A stretch of 64,000 bases of DNA from NCBI RefSeq assembly GCF_005876835.1, contig NZ_PPSW01000015.1, forward strand, positions 18,499-82,498, read 5' to 3'. The DNA is from Pseudoalteromonas phenolica (GTDB taxonomy: Bacteria > Pseudomonadota > Gammaproteobacteria > Enterobacterales > Alteromonadaceae). Below, one piece after another: positions 17,764-26,368 of the stretch (its first letter is position 1; the number at the start of each line of letters is the position of its first letter). Under the pieces are notes generated by a model, which was not told the DNA's origin, did no database searches, and saw only the letters and a program-made list of their open reading frames with translations. The position numbers and the translations under genes were made by a program.

Positions 17764-17875
17764 AACTAAAGCAAATAGAAACTGATTTGCGAGTAATCAC
17801 TTCACTTTTAGGCTTGATTAATCAATTCAATTCAAGATATAAATTGTATACAGTATTTTATTTTGGTTTATTAAT

Positions 17876-18904
17876 ATGCACTTTAGGCTTTTAATTATCT
17901 TCACTCTATTATCTCCTTTTTTCACTCAAGCACTGGATATAAAAGTACACACGCTGCCAGTTCAAAGTGAGCTCAGAGCAAGTGCAATTAGCGGAAAGCT
18001 TATTTGGGTCGCCGGTAACAAAAATACTATTTATAAGAGTTTGGACAAAGGTAGGACCTGGATTAATAGCGGATTCAAATCTAATAAAAAATTTGATTTC
18101 AGAGACATAGAAATCATTAATGACCAAGCCGCCATTGTGATGGCGGCAGGATATGGTGAAGATTCAGCGTTATTCATCACCAACGATCAAGGAAAAAACT
18201 GGAGATTGCTTTATCAAAACCCTGACAAAAAAGGCTTCTTTAATAGCATCGCCTTTGTTAACAGCAAGCTTGGTTTTCTGATGGGCGACCCTGTTAACGG
18301 ACACTTTATGCTAAAACACACAAAAGATGGTGGTGAAACATGGCATACCATTGATATGACACATTTTCCAGAGATTGAAAAAGATGAAATCGCATTTGCT
18401 GCAAGCGGTAACACGCTCATCACTAATCGCCTAAACGAACTCTATTTCGTGACAGGTGGCAACCAAGCTGCGATATATCAATACAATTACAAAACCAAAA
18501 CGAGTAATAAAATTAAACTCCCCCTGCATAGCAAGGAAAGTACATCAGGTGCTTATAGTGTCGCGTTCAATAGTAAAGGTGATCTATTTGCACTAGGAGG
18601 CGACTATAAACAAAGGCAAGGTCCATATGAAAACATCGTATTGGTAGATAAGAATAGCAGAATGGTCAACCAAACTATTAATTCTGGTGGTCTCATTACT
18701 GCGATGCAATGCGCTTACAACTTTTGTATTGCTGTTGGTAAATCAAATAGCTACATGTCGAAAAACCATGGTTATCAATGGCAACCGTTAACAAGCACTA
18801 GCGTTGAGGGATATTATACTTTAGCCCAAAGTGAAGGTACTTTTATTGCCGCAGGTACACAAGGTAAAATAGCAGTCATAACTCAAGATAACTCAAGGTT
18901 TTAA
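17876..18904 (+). CDS. Exported Ycf48-like/BNR-repeat protein
   Basis: The 342-aa protein has a signal peptide (MHFRLLIIFTLLSPFFTQA, 1-19) and then repeated beta-propeller blades. Asp-box-like turns are visible at SLDKGRTW, TNDQGKNW, TKDGGETW and KNHGYQW, the pattern of Ycf48/sialidase-fold repeats. FLMGDPVNGHFM is a segment typical of the bacterial 'oxidoreductase' members of the family. No catalytic residues are evident. The likely location is the periplasm or outer membrane. The start is an ATG directly after TTATTAAT without a clear ribosome site. It is divergent from the diguanylate cyclase. Confidence 0.75.
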   Translation: MHFRLLIIFTLLSPFFTQALDIKVHTLPVQSELRASAISGKLIWVAGNKNTIYKSLDKGRTWINSGFKSNKKFDFRDIEIINDQAAIVMAAGYGEDSALFITNDQGKNWRLLYQNPDKKGFFNSIAFVNSKLGFLMGDPVNGHFMLKHTKDGGETWHTIDMTHFPEIEKDEIAFAASGNTLITNRLNELYFVTGGNQAAIYQYNYKTKTSNKIKLPLHSKESTSGAYSVAFNSKGDLFALGGDYKQRQGPYENIVLVDKNSRMVNQTINSGGLITAMQCAYNFCIAVGKSNSYMSKNHGYQWQPLTSTSVEGYYTLAQSEGTFIAAGTQGKIAVITQDNSRF

Positions 18905-18980
18905 ACACTGAAACCTTGGGTTTTTGAGCACTAAAGCTTATCTTTAAATTAGGTCTGTATGTTTATTTAGAGGAACTAAA

Positions 18981-19436
18981 ATGCGTACTATCGAAAAAGA
19001 ACTGTATCAACTTAGCGCTGATGACATTTGTGTTTACGCTGTTGTTAAAGGGTCTTGGAGTTATGACGAAGCGCTCCAGTTCAGCAAAGACTTTTTAGAC
19101 ATTATTAAAACATTTGAAGGAAAGCCTTTTACACATCTGGCCTATTTTGATGGATTCACTTTTTCAGTACCAGAAATTGAAGAAGTCATTCAAAATTTGG
19201 TGGATAAATTAGTATCTCAAGGTTTAAGATTCACCGCTCAAGTTATCCCATTCGAATACTACAACATCACTCAGTTTCAACTTGCAAAAATGACGCAAAC
19301 TAAAAGCTTATTTGTCAAAAAATCTTTCAGCTGTTTAATCGATGCACAAGATTGGTTAGAGTCTCAATCTTTCAATATGCCTCATCAAGGTAACCACTTT
19401 GAATGCGAAATATTTAAAAGTTTAAAAACAGGATGA
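18981..19436 (+). CDS. Small STAS/SpoIIAA-like protein
   Basis: This 151-aa soluble protein has the beta-alpha pattern of STAS-like domains: VYAVVKGSWSYDEALQFSKDFLDIIKTF, then HLAYFDGFTFSVPEIEEVIQNLV and a C-terminal DAQDWLES helix, as in short SpoIIAA-like proteins of marine gammaproteobacteria. No enzymatic motif is seen. AGAGGAAC precedes the ATG. A role as a protein-binding switch would fit the family but is inferred. Confidence 0.6.
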   Translation: MRTIEKELYQLSADDICVYAVVKGSWSYDEALQFSKDFLDIIKTFEGKPFTHLAYFDGFTFSVPEIEEVIQNLVDKLVSQGLRFTAQVIPFEYYNITQFQLAKMTQTKSLFVKKSFSCLIDAQDWLESQSFNMPHQGNHFECEIFKSLKTG

Positions 19437-19604
19437 TAACGAAAAGTTAAAAAATGTAAACGATATAAGGACTTGTTTATTAAGAATTTAAGCCAAAACA
19501 AGTCACTAAAATCACACCAAGATAAAACAAAAAATTTACAATTGTATTGATAAAGGTGCAAAAACAAGTATAAATTGTTCCTCTTTTGAACAGGAGGCGG
19601 CACT

Positions 19605-20309
19605 ATGAAACGTATCTTATTTATCTCACTCTGCGCTGTGATCATAATCGCAACATTTTTCTTTACTAAGCATAGTGAAGATAAACAAAATATTGTCATC
19701 GCACAAATCAGCAAACCTGATGCAGTCAACGTAAGCCCCTCTTCTGTACCTGTTAAGAAAGAAACGCACATTGACGCTACTAAACCATTAACAAAAACTG
19801 ATGTCAGATCAGAGTTTTATGCTATCAACAAACTATCAGAAAAAGCTAAATCTGTGCTTTCTGAAGCGGGGGTGTTGCCATCTGATCTGAATAACGAGGC
19901 TTATGTTGAGTTTGACCTTCCCTCTCTTCGAGCATTAGAAGCGGGCGACAATTTTGAACTTATGATCCCCCAGTCGGCAGAAACTTTTATCGCAGAAGTC
20001 ACATTTATTGATGTCGCAGGAAATGGCGATAAAAGTATTTTTGGTAACGTGACTGGTGCAGATGGTCGCTTTCACACCACTGTTTTAACCGTAGGCAAAG
20101 ATGCGGTTTACGGTCAACTTACTGCACCAAGTGGAAATTATGTATTTGAAACTAAAGACCAATATGGATGGATAGCTGCCAAACGGGACTTGTATAGAAA
20201 ACACGTTGAGTTCGAGCATTCTGAGTCTGAATATCACTCAGATGCACAACACACGGAGCATGAAAAAACTGACATTTTTGCTCCTAAATTAAACAAAACT
20301 GACAAGTAA
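19605..20309 (+). CDS. Membrane-anchored propeptide-like partner of the following metalloprotease
   Basis: The 234-aa protein has an N-terminal membrane anchor (residues 3-21, ILFISLCAVIIIATFFF) and a linker. A beta-rich domain (about 95-200) has strands FIAEVTF..., NGDKSIFGNVTG, VLTVGKDAVYGQL and GNYVFETKDQYGWIA, which resemble the prodomain of secreted reprolysin-like metalloproteases. The tail is rich in His, Glu and Asp. The protease gene starts nine bases later and itself has a signal peptide but almost no propeptide. The likely role is a separately encoded, membrane-tethered chaperone or inhibitor, comparable in logic to lipase foldases or CpaB. AGGAGG lies before the ATG. The homology is a reading by eye. 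Confidence 0.6.
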   Translation: MKRILFISLCAVIIIATFFFTKHSEDKQNIVIAQISKPDAVNVSPSSVPVKKETHIDATKPLTKTDVRSEFYAINKLSEKAKSVLSEAGVLPSDLNNEAYVEFDLPSLRALEAGDNFELMIPQSAETFIAEVTFIDVAGNGDKSIFGNVTGADGRFHTTVLTVGKDAVYGQLTAPSGNYVFETKDQYGWIAAKRDLYRKHVEFEHSESEYHSDAQHTEHEKTDIFAPKLNKTDK

Positions 20310-20318
20310 GGAAAACAG

Positions 20319-21062
20319 ATGAAAACATCACTTAAAACACTGGTCGCTGCATCTGCAATTGCGTTTTCTGGTTTCGCTTCGGCGGTTACCATAGATATCG
20401 GTATTTTATATACAGATCAAGCAGCTGCTAAAACAGCAAACATCAATACTAAAATCAACCAACTGATTGCCTTTTCAAATCAAGTATATCAACAAAACGG
20501 AGTTGATATTCAACTTCGCTTAGCTGGTAGCCAAAACCTTGGTAACTATGCCATCACACCTGAATCTGGCTGGTTAAATGCCGTAACAAATAGCACTTAT
20601 GTTGCAGATCTTCGCAACACTTGGCGTGCTGATATGGTCGCTGTGCTAGGTACAGGTGAGAGTGCTGGTAATGGCTTAATTTCATGTGGTTTAGCTTGGG
20701 TTGGCCAAGGCTCTAACGGTAACTTATATAGCTCAATGAGCGATCGCATGTTCAGTATTACTGCTATTGATTGTGGTGCAACGACATTTGTCCATGAACT
20801 AGGCCACAATCAAGGCCTTGCTCACTCACGCAAGCAAGGTGATACATCTGGCGGCGTTTACGTTGATGGTATGGGCCACGGCGTGCAAAATAACTTCGCA
20901 AGTATTATGGCTTACCCACACGTGTTTGGATCAGCAACTCAGTACGATTATTTTGCAAATCCAAATTGGTCTGTAAATGGCGTACCTTATGGTGTTGTAG
21001 GTCAGGCATATGGCTGGAAAACAGTTAATGACACCAAATACAGTATTGCAAATTTTAAGTAA
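20319..21062 (+). CDS. Secreted M12-type zinc metalloprotease
   Basis: The 247-aa protein has a signal peptide (1-22, ending GFASA) and goes directly into the metzincin catalytic domain (TIDIGILYTDQAA). The zinc motif HELGHNQGLAH is at residues 159-169, with catalytic Glu160, and the Met-turn is ASIMAYP near residue 197, placing it among reprolysin-like metallopeptidases. Most relatives carry their own propeptide of 150-200 residues; here it is missing and a propeptide-like protein is encoded just upstream in the same operon (9-base gap, AGGAAA ribosome site). The substrate is unknown, and extracellular action is expected. Confidence 0.9.
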   Translation: MKTSLKTLVAASAIAFSGFASAVTIDIGILYTDQAAAKTANINTKINQLIAFSNQVYQQNGVDIQLRLAGSQNLGNYAITPESGWLNAVTNSTYVADLRNTWRADMVAVLGTGESAGNGLISCGLAWVGQGSNGNLYSSMSDRMFSITAIDCGATTFVHELGHNQGLAHSRKQGDTSGGVYVDGMGHGVQNNFASIMAYPHVFGSATQYDYFANPNWSVNGVPYGVVGQAYGWKTVNDTKYSIANFK

Positions 21063-21079
21063 TATTGTACAAAAATAAA

Positions 21080-21104
21080 GTGAGGTGCATTTAGCACCTC
21101 ATTA
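21080..21104 (+). terminator. Hairpin after the metalloprotease gene
   Basis: TGAGGTGC-ATTTA-GCACCTCA is a perfect 8-bp stem about 20 bases after the stop, followed only by TTACT. It may be a terminator or an mRNA 3' stabiliser. Confidence 0.5.
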
Positions 21105-21322
21105 CTCGTAGCAGCTTTTCATACTACAGACATATTTACACTATTTTATTCCTTTCCTAAGAATAAATAACTTTTCTCTAAAGTACTTAAAAAATAAGTC
21201 GATAACTTGGCAATGTCATATTTGCTTGATATGCTGAAAACATACATAAGCGCTTGTTCCAAAAGCACTGTTCAGTTTTTTGCAAAAAATAATTTACACG
21301 CTAGAAATAAACTAAGTATTCC

Positions 21323-24300
21323 ATGCCTCTATCGCAATTTTCAGATCAACTCATTCACGATCAATTTAACTCTACTCAATATGAACTATTGCATAAAATT
21401 GGGGAAGGTGGATTTGGTAAAGTTTTTAAAGCTATACAAGCTAATACAGGGCAACCCGTTGCGATTAAGTTTTTGGCAATCGAGCCTCATTGTGACGAGC
21501 AACAAAAAAAGCGTTACATAGAACGCTTTAAAAGAGAAACTGCATTAAGTAGTCAACTTCAGCACCCAAATATTGTTCGATTGCTCGACAAAGGGCAGAT
21601 TAACGATAATTTGTTATACGGTGTGTTTGAGTATGTCGAAGGACGATCACTTAGAGAGCATCTGATTCAAGAAGGTGCATTAAATGCCGTCGATGCAAAA
21701 GAAGTTATGCTACAGGTACTTGATGCCCTAGTTCATGCCCATCAAAATGGTATTGTCCATCGAGATATCAAGCCCGCTAATATCATGCTTAGCAAAACGG
21801 GTGCTAAGACTCACGCTAAAATTCTCGACTTTGGCATCGGCACGCTTACGCAAGATAGCCGTCAAGCCGATTTTAATACCCTAACGCTCACACAGGAAAC
21901 ATTAGGCACGCCATCTTATAGTGCCCCAGAGCAGTTGCGTGGCGAACCTGCAACAGAAAAAACGGACCTTTATGTTTGGGGTTTAGTTTTCTTAGAGTGT
22001 TTAACCGGTCTACCAACAATTACAGGCTCGAGTATCGCCGCTGTGTATCATAAACAATTAAGCGATATGCAGGTTTCTATACCGAGTACTTTACTGGGAC
22101 ACCCAATAGCAGATTTATTAAGACGCGTATTAATTAAAAACGCCACCGATCGTGTAATTACTGGCGAGACGCTTTATCAAGAAGTGTCACAAGTTAATAT
22201 GACTAATCTGGTTGGTGTATTAGCAGATTACCGAGCACAACAGCATGCGGATGATGACACAATGATCATGCGTAATGACGGTCCTGCCAGTGCGTCAATG
22301 CAAAACTTTACAGCTCATATCGAGCGTAAACAAATCACAGTTTTAGCTATGCGACTTAGCACCAAGGTGCTAACAGACAAAGAGCTTGATTTAGATATTG
22401 TCGATACTCTATTCAGATCCCAACGTAATCACTGTATAGACATTGCAACGCGCTATGGTGCGACCCATGTTGGTAACTTGGCAGATTCTGTGCTGTTTTA
22501 TTTTGGCTACCCGATTGCCTCAGATAACGATACACGTCTTTGTGCGCGAACAATATTAGACGCCATTAGTGACATATCTAGACGTAACGCTCTTACCCAA
22601 GAAGCCCATGGTGTACAAATTAATGTGCATGCAGGTATTCATTCGGGGGTGTTCACAACCTATGCGACCGCTATGCCTGAAGGTCATATTGCGAATACGG
22701 CAATGGCTCTGGCAAGAGAAGCTGGCGAGCGACAGATTTTGTGTAGTGAGGAATCGAGGACTATTCTTGATCCTTATTCAGAGTTTGAATATTTTGGTGA
22801 AAAATTACTAAACCATCACGTTAGTAAAGAGCGTATTTTTAGTTTAACCGGTGAACGCCGAGTAGAAGCTTTTGGTTTTATGCGTGGCACAAGAAATAGC
22901 CATGAGCTTGTGGGTAGAAGCAATGAACTCGAACAGTCACTGTTAATTTTTAATCACGAAAAAACAGAAAATCGATTTACCCATATCCATGGTGAAGCTG
23001 GTATTGGGAAATCTCGTTTACTACAAGAAATCAGAAGTAATGCAGCCAGATACCAACACCTTGTTGCACAGTGTTTGCCTGAACATCAAAATAATGCGCT
23101 TTACCCAATTCTGACTTTGGTTCGATATTTATATAACACCAATAATTTAACCACCGCAGAAGCAATAGAAACCTTTACTTCTATTATCACAAAACATGAC
23201 AACACATTAGATTGCAAACAAACTCTACCTATCTTATTGATCTGGTTAAATATTGCATTAAATGATGAATTAACTGCTTCAACTCTTGCTCCTGATGCGC
23301 AAAAAGCTCTATTGTTTAAAGCTCTCAGTGCATTACTAATGAGTCAAAGTGTCAGCTTCAGTGTCTCAAAGCTTTATATAGTAGAAGATATTCATTGGGC
23401 AGACGTCACGACCATTGAGTTTATGCAGCATTTTGCAAAACAACTCCATAATGGCGATGTGCTTATTAGTACCTCACGTCAAAAAGTACCAACTGAATTA
23501 AAAGATCTCACTTTAATAGAAGTCGGTTTAAAGAAGTTAACTGAGCGAGCAACCGAAGACTTTATTGTAAAGTTATTTGACAATCAAGCAGTGTCACAAA
23601 GCGTACTTGACGTATTAGTTAATCGTACTGACGGTATACCGCTGTTTATCGAAGAGCTCATCGATATGCTTAAGCAAAAAAGCTTAGTCAGTGTCATAAA
23701 CGGGGAGATTAACTTCACCAGCCCAGACAAACTAGACCAAGTCCCAACCAGTCTACGTGAGTCACTTCAGCAAAAACTAGACAATTTAATTCATGCTAAA
23801 GAAACTGCACAACTGGCCGCCACAATTGGCCGTGAATTCGAATATGCGCTACTTGTCGCCGCCTCTTCTCTGAGTGAAAATCAAATTCAAAATGACTTAA
23901 ATGAATTGATTGCTAAAGATTTAATTATTCATCAACGCCATGTGAATAATGACAGTTATATTTTTAAGCATGCATTAGTGAGAGATGCAGCTTATGAAAG
24001 TACAAACACGCCAAACAAAGAAAAGAATCATAACAAGATAGCTGACATTCTCGTTTTAAAGCCATATTTAGAAGCTTTACTTGTTGCCCATCACTACAAA
24101 CATGCAAAAAAATTCTTATTAAGCAGCACATACGCATTTAAGGCTGCTGATCATACGTATGAAGGCTCTTTGTATAAAGAGGCTTTCAACATAACTAATG
24201 AGTACTTTCAAATCGCCCAAAAGATTAGTGATGAGTATGAATCAATAAAGTGGCAACTTAGATTAAATAGCTACAATATTAGCTCGCTTATGCTTGGGTT

Positions 24301-25180
24301 TGGCTACGGTGATGTTAGAATTTTTGAGAAAGCAAAACAAAATGAAGAATTGCTTGGGCAAAGAAATGGATCTTTAAGTATATCAATCGAAGAATATCAG
24401 AGATTACGCCACCAGCTTATTTGGTCTCAAATCAGTTACCACAATAACAATAATGAAAGAACTAAAGCGATAGCGCTGGCTGAAGAAGCTTTGATAGACA
24501 AAACACACAAAGCGAGTTATTTACACCGTCTACTAACTCAATCAATGCTTGCAAATAACTATGTATTTGATGCCCAGTTAGACAAAGCTGAACAATCATT
24601 ATCTGAATGTTTTGCACTTTTAGGTCAACTCAACCCTGAAGAAATTAGAAATGGCTTAAAAACTTACGGTTTGCTTCCAAACTGCTTACCGTATTATTTT
24701 AATTCAATTTTTCAAGCCATTGTAGGTCAGTCTGAGAAGGCAATAGAAAGCATAGAACTAGCTATTAAAGTTTCGCAAAAGTTTAATCATTTACCAAGCT
24801 ATTTGATGGCATTAAACTATGCTTCGATCGTCTCTTATATTTGCAATGAAACTACTTTTGCAAAAGTCACGATAGAGCGAGCACGACAAGAGTTTAAGAG
24901 TGATTCACACCTTTATTTGGTTTTTCTACCAACTGATGCACTGAATGCTTGGCTAAACCAAGATACCGATTTGCTAAAAAATATCTGTGAACAAATTGAA
25001 CAAACCGGGCAAGTACACTCCCTATCTTTCTATAAAACCATGTACATAGATACTTTAATTGAGTCTAAACAAATAGACCGTGCATCAACTCAACTTAGTG
25101 AGTTAACTTCCTGGTGTGAAACTCAAAACGAGAAAATAATGTTGAATAAATTAAAGGAATTAAAAAATGGAATCTGTTAG
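21323..25180 (+). CDS. TOMM-type kinase/cyclase-homology/AAA fusion protein
   Basis: The 1285-aa protein matches in length and order the 'TOMM system kinase/cyclase fusion' family (TIGR03903 as I recall it). A Ser/Thr kinase domain (21-290) is complete: GEGGFG 27-32, Lys49, HRDIKPAN 146-153, DFG 169-171, APE 201-203. A class III cyclase homology domain (about 337-508) follows, but the first metal Asp is replaced (ITVLAMRLST), so nucleotide cyclisation is doubtful. Then comes an ATPase module with Walker A GEAGIGKS 557-564 and Walker B LYIVEDIHWAD 684-694, and a helical, TPR-like C-terminus. The dioxygenase gene starts inside its last codons. Usual TOMM cyclodehydratase and dehydrogenase genes are absent here. 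No ribosome site is seen at 21323, so the start is tentative. Confidence 0.85.
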   Translation: MPLSQFSDQLIHDQFNSTQYELLHKIGEGGFGKVFKAIQANTGQPVAIKFLAIEPHCDEQQKKRYIERFKRETALSSQLQHPNIVRLLDKGQINDNLLYGVFEYVEGRSLREHLIQEGALNAVDAKEVMLQVLDALVHAHQNGIVHRDIKPANIMLSKTGAKTHAKILDFGIGTLTQDSRQADFNTLTLTQETLGTPSYSAPEQLRGEPATEKTDLYVWGLVFLECLTGLPTITGSSIAAVYHKQLSDMQVSIPSTLLGHPIADLLRRVLIKNATDRVITGETLYQEVSQVNMTNLVGVLADYRAQQHADDDTMIMRNDGPASASMQNFTAHIERKQITVLAMRLSTKVLTDKELDLDIVDTLFRSQRNHCIDIATRYGATHVGNLADSVLFYFGYPIASDNDTRLCARTILDAISDISRRNALTQEAHGVQINVHAGIHSGVFTTYATAMPEGHIANTAMALAREAGERQILCSEESRTILDPYSEFEYFGEKLLNHHVSKERIFSLTGERRVEAFGFMRGTRNSHELVGRSNELEQSLLIFNHEKTENRFTHIHGEAGIGKSRLLQEIRSNAARYQHLVAQCLPEHQNNALYPILTLVRYLYNTNNLTTAEAIETFTSIITKHDNTLDCKQTLPILLIWLNIALNDELTASTLAPDAQKALLFKALSALLMSQSVSFSVSKLYIVEDIHWADVTTIEFMQHFAKQLHNGDVLISTSRQKVPTELKDLTLIEVGLKKLTERATEDFIVKLFDNQAVSQSVLDVLVNRTDGIPLFIEELIDMLKQKSLVSVINGEINFTSPDKLDQVPTSLRESLQQKLDNLIHAKETAQLAATIGREFEYALLVAASSLSENQIQNDLNELIAKDLIIHQRHVNNDSYIFKHALVRDAAYESTNTPNKEKNHNKIADILVLKPYLEALLVAHHYKHAKKFLLSSTYAFKAADHTYEGSLYKEAFNITNEYFQIAQKISDEYESIKWQLRLNSYNISSLMLGFGYGDVRIFEKAKQNEELLGQRNGSLSISIEEYQRLRHQLIWSQISYHNNNNERTKAIALAEEALIDKTHKASYLHRLLTQSMLANNYVFDAQLDKAEQSLSECFALLGQLNPEEIRNGLKTYGLLPNCLPYYFNSIFQAIVGQSEKAIESIELAIKVSQKFNHLPSYLMALNYASIVSYICNETTFAKVTIERARQEFKSDSHLYLVFLPTDALNAWLNQDTDLLKNICEQIEQTGQVHSLSFYKTMYIDTLIESKQIDRASTQLSELTSWCETQNEKIMLNKLKELKNGIC

Positions 25181-25889
25181 TGACGAGTTGCAACATGAAT
25201 TCAATGAAAATGGCTATGTAATTGTCGATAACTTATTTGACGAAAACACATATCAAAAGCTCGCATCAGCTGCGTACTTATTAGCCATAGATAAAATGAA
25301 CCTCATTGAAAAAGATATAAAAAATGATTTGGATGATATCTTTGAGTTCATTTGCAATAAACCAAATTACCCAATTGCAAATACTAACAATCGCTATTTA
25401 TCGAGAAGCCACCTTGACTGCAGAGCAGATAAACTCATCGATACCATCGCGAGCAACTTGATTGCAGCTGACATTCCAGACAGGCTTTTAGGTCATAAAG
25501 CCAAAAGGGCAGATTTTAAAGGATACATTTCTCTGATCCCTGAAGATAAAGTGAGAGGGATTAACAATCTTCATCAAGATTATCCATTAGATCATGATGT
25601 TAATGATATAATTATGTGTTGGTGCCCAATTTCCCCCGTAGATGAAGCTAACTTCAGAATCATACCTGGCACGCATAAGCTTGGCGCTTTACCACAAGAG
25701 GTGTTTGGTCAATTTAAGCAATTGCCACCAAACATTACAGAGCAACTCAAAGACAGAATTAAAACCGTTGAAGTAAAGCTAGGACAAGCAATCATCTTCA
25801 ATACCAAAACCGTTCATTCGTTAGATAAAAACTTTACCAATAAGACAAACTGGTCTTTTTTCGTGAGTTTCGAAAAAGATTTTAATTAA
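25167..25889 (+). CDS. PhyH-type Fe(II)/2-oxoglutarate dioxygenase
   Basis: The 240-aa protein is of the phytanoyl-CoA dioxygenase superfamily, non-haem iron hydroxylases. The N-terminus FNENGYVIVDNLFDENTY is typical. The iron ligands are probably His136 and Asp138 (NLHQDYP) and His217 (FNTKTVHSLD), preceded by LGQAIIF in place of the usual G-D-hydrophobic motif. The Arg that normally binds 2-oxoglutarate after the distal His is not obvious, with NKTNWSFFVSF there instead. It overlaps the kinase gene by 14 bases, with AAAGGAATTAAAAA ahead of the ATG, so the two are translationally coupled. A peptide gene follows after 14 bases, making peptide hydroxylation an attractive but unproven role. Confidence 0.82.
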   Translation: MESVSDELQHEFNENGYVIVDNLFDENTYQKLASAAYLLAIDKMNLIEKDIKNDLDDIFEFICNKPNYPIANTNNRYLSRSHLDCRADKLIDTIASNLIAADIPDRLLGHKAKRADFKGYISLIPEDKVRGINNLHQDYPLDHDVNDIIMCWCPISPVDEANFRIIPGTHKLGALPQEVFGQFKQLPPNITEQLKDRIKTVEVKLGQAIIFNTKTVHSLDKNFTNKTNWSFFVSFEKDFN

Positions 25890-25903
25890 ACAAGGAAATT
25901 ATA

Positions 25904-26176
25904 ATGTCAAAAGAAGCATTACTATCACCTACTCTGCATTTTTTAAATGAAATTATGAATAATCCTGAAAGCTGTAAGGCATTTTCTGATGATCCTGAAA
26001 GCTTTTTCGCAACATTCGAGGAAAACCATAAGCTTAAACAAGAAGTTAAAGACTGCCTATATCACCCAATGCAGGGTCTTGAAGAAATACTAAAGATTGT
26101 CAAAAATGAACTGACAACAACAACGACAAATTACCAACCTATTATTATTCTTCCGCCTCCTAGTGAAAAAGAATAA
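25904..26176 (+). CDS. Putative peptide precursor (leader-like, Thr5 tail)
   Basis: The 90-aa protein starts with a strong ribosome site (AAGGAAATT) 14 bases after the dioxygenase. Residues 1-68 are amphipathic helix material (LHFLNEIMNNPESCKAFSDD, ESFFATFEENHKLK) with the look of RiPP leaders of the Nif11/nitrile-hydratase-like or TOMM-precursor type. The tail is sharply different: five threonines at 71-75, then NYQPIIILPPPSEKE. No signal peptide or membrane span is present. Its place at the end of a kinase/cyclase-fusion operon, directly before a UUCG terminator, fits a substrate peptide. It could also be a small regulatory subunit. Family membership was not confirmed. Confidence 0.6.
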   Translation: MSKEALLSPTLHFLNEIMNNPESCKAFSDDPESFFATFEENHKLKQEVKDCLYHPMQGLEEILKIVKNELTTTTTNYQPIIILPPPSEKE

Positions 26177-26221
26177 ACTGGGTCAAAACCTTAAATTATA
26201 AATTTAAGAGTTAACTCGAAT

Positions 26222-26264
26222 AAAAAATGAGTAACACTTCGGTGCTTACTCATTTTCTTTTTTG
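26222..26264 (+). terminator. Strong UUCG-loop terminator of the kinase-dioxygenase-peptide operon
   Basis: AATGAGTAACAC-TTCG-GTGCTTACTCATT forms a stem of about 12 bp with one bulge, closed by a C(UUCG)G tetraloop and followed by TTCTTTTTT. It marks the end of the three-gene operon. Confidence 0.9.
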
Positions 26265-26368
26265 ACTGCTAACAACCGCTCCATTGTTAACTTTACGTTA
26301 ATTCATTTTTTATCCATAATTGCTCCGTAGAATAATTTATTGGAAAACTTCAGACTAGGGAACCAATT

